Part shown: positions 62,606 through 64,000 of the stretch, in pieces
How the letters are laid out: the number at the start of each line of letters is the position of its first letter
How positions within the stretch are numbered: position 1 is the first letter of the stretch
Assembly (NCBI GenBank): GCA_025331125.1
Contig: JAOALB010000191.1
Coordinates: forward strand, 23,781-87,780
Direction: 5' to 3'
Source: Mycogone perniciosa
Taxonomy: Eukaryota > Ascomycota > Sordariomycetes > Hypocreales > Hypocreaceae
Length of the DNA stretch: 64,000 bases
The notes under the pieces: model-generated
Told to the model about the DNA's origin: nothing
Seen by the model: only the letters and a program-made list of their open reading frames with translations
Databases searched by the model: none
Program-made: the position numbers and the translations under genes

Positions 62606-64000
62606 GTTACGGCACCGACTATGACGCAATATTGACGCCCTGTTATATGAGCCCCAGTTACGTAACCAGGCCCCAACGCATTCCTAGCTATAGCTTTCCG
62701 TAAAGCCTTAAGGCTTTCTTATTCTCTACAACACAATAACGATATTTGCCTTAACCTACCTTTCCGTACTGTAATAGTTTATACTATCCTTTAATTTAAC
62801 TGCGCTATTGCAAGGTATATATTTAACTGATTATAAATTCCCTTTAAATCTCCTTTTATTCGTGAACCTATAATAATACCTTTATAGCCTAGCCTTTATC
62901 CTTTAAACCCTATATCTATAGGAAACCAATTATAAGCAAAATAAATATAAATGCCTTAAACTTTACCTTATAGCCTAACCTAGCCTAATAAACTATAGTT
63001 TTAGCTATAAAGTTTATACTTTTCCCTTTTTTCTTTAAAACCCTATAAAAATCTAGTATTAATAGTAACTATATATATTTAATAAATACAATTATTAAAA
63101 ATAATAATCTTTATTATTAATTTTATCTTTTTAATTAAATAATTAAAAAAGGCTTAGTTTAATAAAAAGAATAAAAATAAACCTTTAAATAGGAAGTTTT
63201 AAAGCAGGCAGCTAAAAATTAAAACCTTAAAGTATAAATTAAAGTTTAAGTTAAAGCTTTAAATATAGCTTTACTATTAAACCTTAAAAATAATAACCTA
63301 TTTAACTGCTGCTAAATTAAAGATTTTAAGTAATTTAATAGTAAATAAAAGGATATTATTAAATATTAATAAAAATATATTAACTAACATTTTTAAATTA
63401 ATATTACTTTTATAGGCAATTAATTAAATCTTTTAATTAAAATTAAAAAGATTATATATATTATAGGTCTTTTAAAGGGAAATATATATTAACTGTAATA
63501 AAGAAACGTTAATACCATTATTAAAAGTTTTAATAACCTTACTTCATAGTATTAAAAAACTAATATAGTACTTTTTACTAATTTTAATAAGTAATATAAA
63601 ATAACTAACCTTTTTTAAAAGGCATTATAGTTTTTCAATAATTTATATATATTAAATAAGGCTTTTTAAAACTTTAAAGTAAAGTTATTTATATTAGGCA
63701 GTAAATGCAGTAAAACTATTAAGCAGATAATAAAGGCTTTAAAGATAAAGGTCTTTTAAGAGCTTGCTAATACTATAAAAACCTAAGTAATTAAGCTAAA
63801 TAAGTTTAACTTTATTAAATGGTATTAACTTTATTAAAGTATTTATAATAGGATTAAGAGGGCGCCTACTATAATGCCTTTTACGCTGCCTAAATAGGCT
63901 AGTGTTAATAAAGCTATTAATAATAATAGTATTAATATTAATAGTAATAGTATTAATATTAATAGTAATAGTATTAATATTAATAGTAATAGTATTAATA
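62606..64000 (+). mobile_element. Probable start of another retroelement, cut by the window edge
   Basis: At about 62,606 the AT-rich block gives way to TGTTACGGCACCGACTATGA followed by 250 bp of better-preserved sequence, like the start of an LTR with its TGT terminus. Beyond about 63,000 the DNA is RIP-decayed again and runs off the window. Type and orientation are guesses. Confidence 0.4.
63925..64000. repeat. 21-bp tandem repeat at window edge
   Basis: The unit AATAGTATTAATATTAATAG plus T is repeated exactly at 63,925, 63,946 and 63,967, with a partial fourth copy at 63,988. It continues past the window. Only A, T and G occur on this strand. Confidence 0.75.

Noticed and set aside
1..64000. 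CRISPR array, rRNA genes, telomeric repeats or bacterial-type operon signals
   Set aside because: None seen; the gene structure is fungal with spliceosomal introns, and the repeats are retroelements and short palindromes.

Overview
The window reads as nuclear DNA of a filamentous ascomycete (Pezizomycotina). The genes have 47-133 nt GT..AG introns, and they include a PDR-type ABC transporter, a fused GATase/chorismate-binding synthase and a C2HC + Zn2Cys6 regulator. Long blocks are reduced almost to T and A with TA-rich decay, the expected outcome of repeat-induced point mutation (RIP). Genus is not decidable from the sequence. Recurrent TACGGAGTA-like intergenic motifs are compatible with Eurotiomycetes, a weak hint only.

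Layout. 1-23,783 is a nest of three decayed Ty3/gypsy-like LTR retrotransposons of one family: A (+), B (-) inserted in A, and C (-). A later, hardly mutated 274-bp solo LTR sits inside B. 24,124-60,606 is a GC-normal gene island. 43,986-49,882 is a RIP-decayed Tad-like LINE that landed inside the island and left a 14-bp target duplication. 60,840-64,000 is again AT-rich, with an LTR-like sequence beginning near 62,606 and a 21-bp tandem repeat at the window edge.

Gene island, left to right: PDR ABC transporter (-), MFS sugar-porter-family transporter (+), aminodeoxychorismate (ADC) synthase (-), C2HC/Zn2Cys6 transcription factor broken by an in-frame TGA (+), unknown intronless protein (-), SAM methyltransferase (+), [LINE], class II DAHP synthase (-), 2-oxoglutarate/Fe(II) oxygenase (-), 4CL-like AMP-forming ligase (+), unknown acidic protein (-), zinc alcohol dehydrogenase (-). 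I rebuilt exon structures by hand. For nine of the ten intron-containing genes the exon lengths sum to a multiple of three with no internal stop; the regulator sums correctly but holds one stop.

How it may work together (inference). DAHP synthase feeds the shikimate pathway and ADC synthase diverts chorismate to 4-amino-4-deoxychorismate. That gives a p-aminobenzoate-type precursor, which the ligase could activate and the methyltransferase, oxygenase and dehydrogenase could decorate. The two transporters and the regulator complete a cluster-like set. There is no PKS, NRPS or terpene synthase, so the locus does not fit the standard classes and is the main candidate here for an undescribed system. 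The LINE splitting it and the stop codon in the regulator suggest it may be silent or decaying in this strain.
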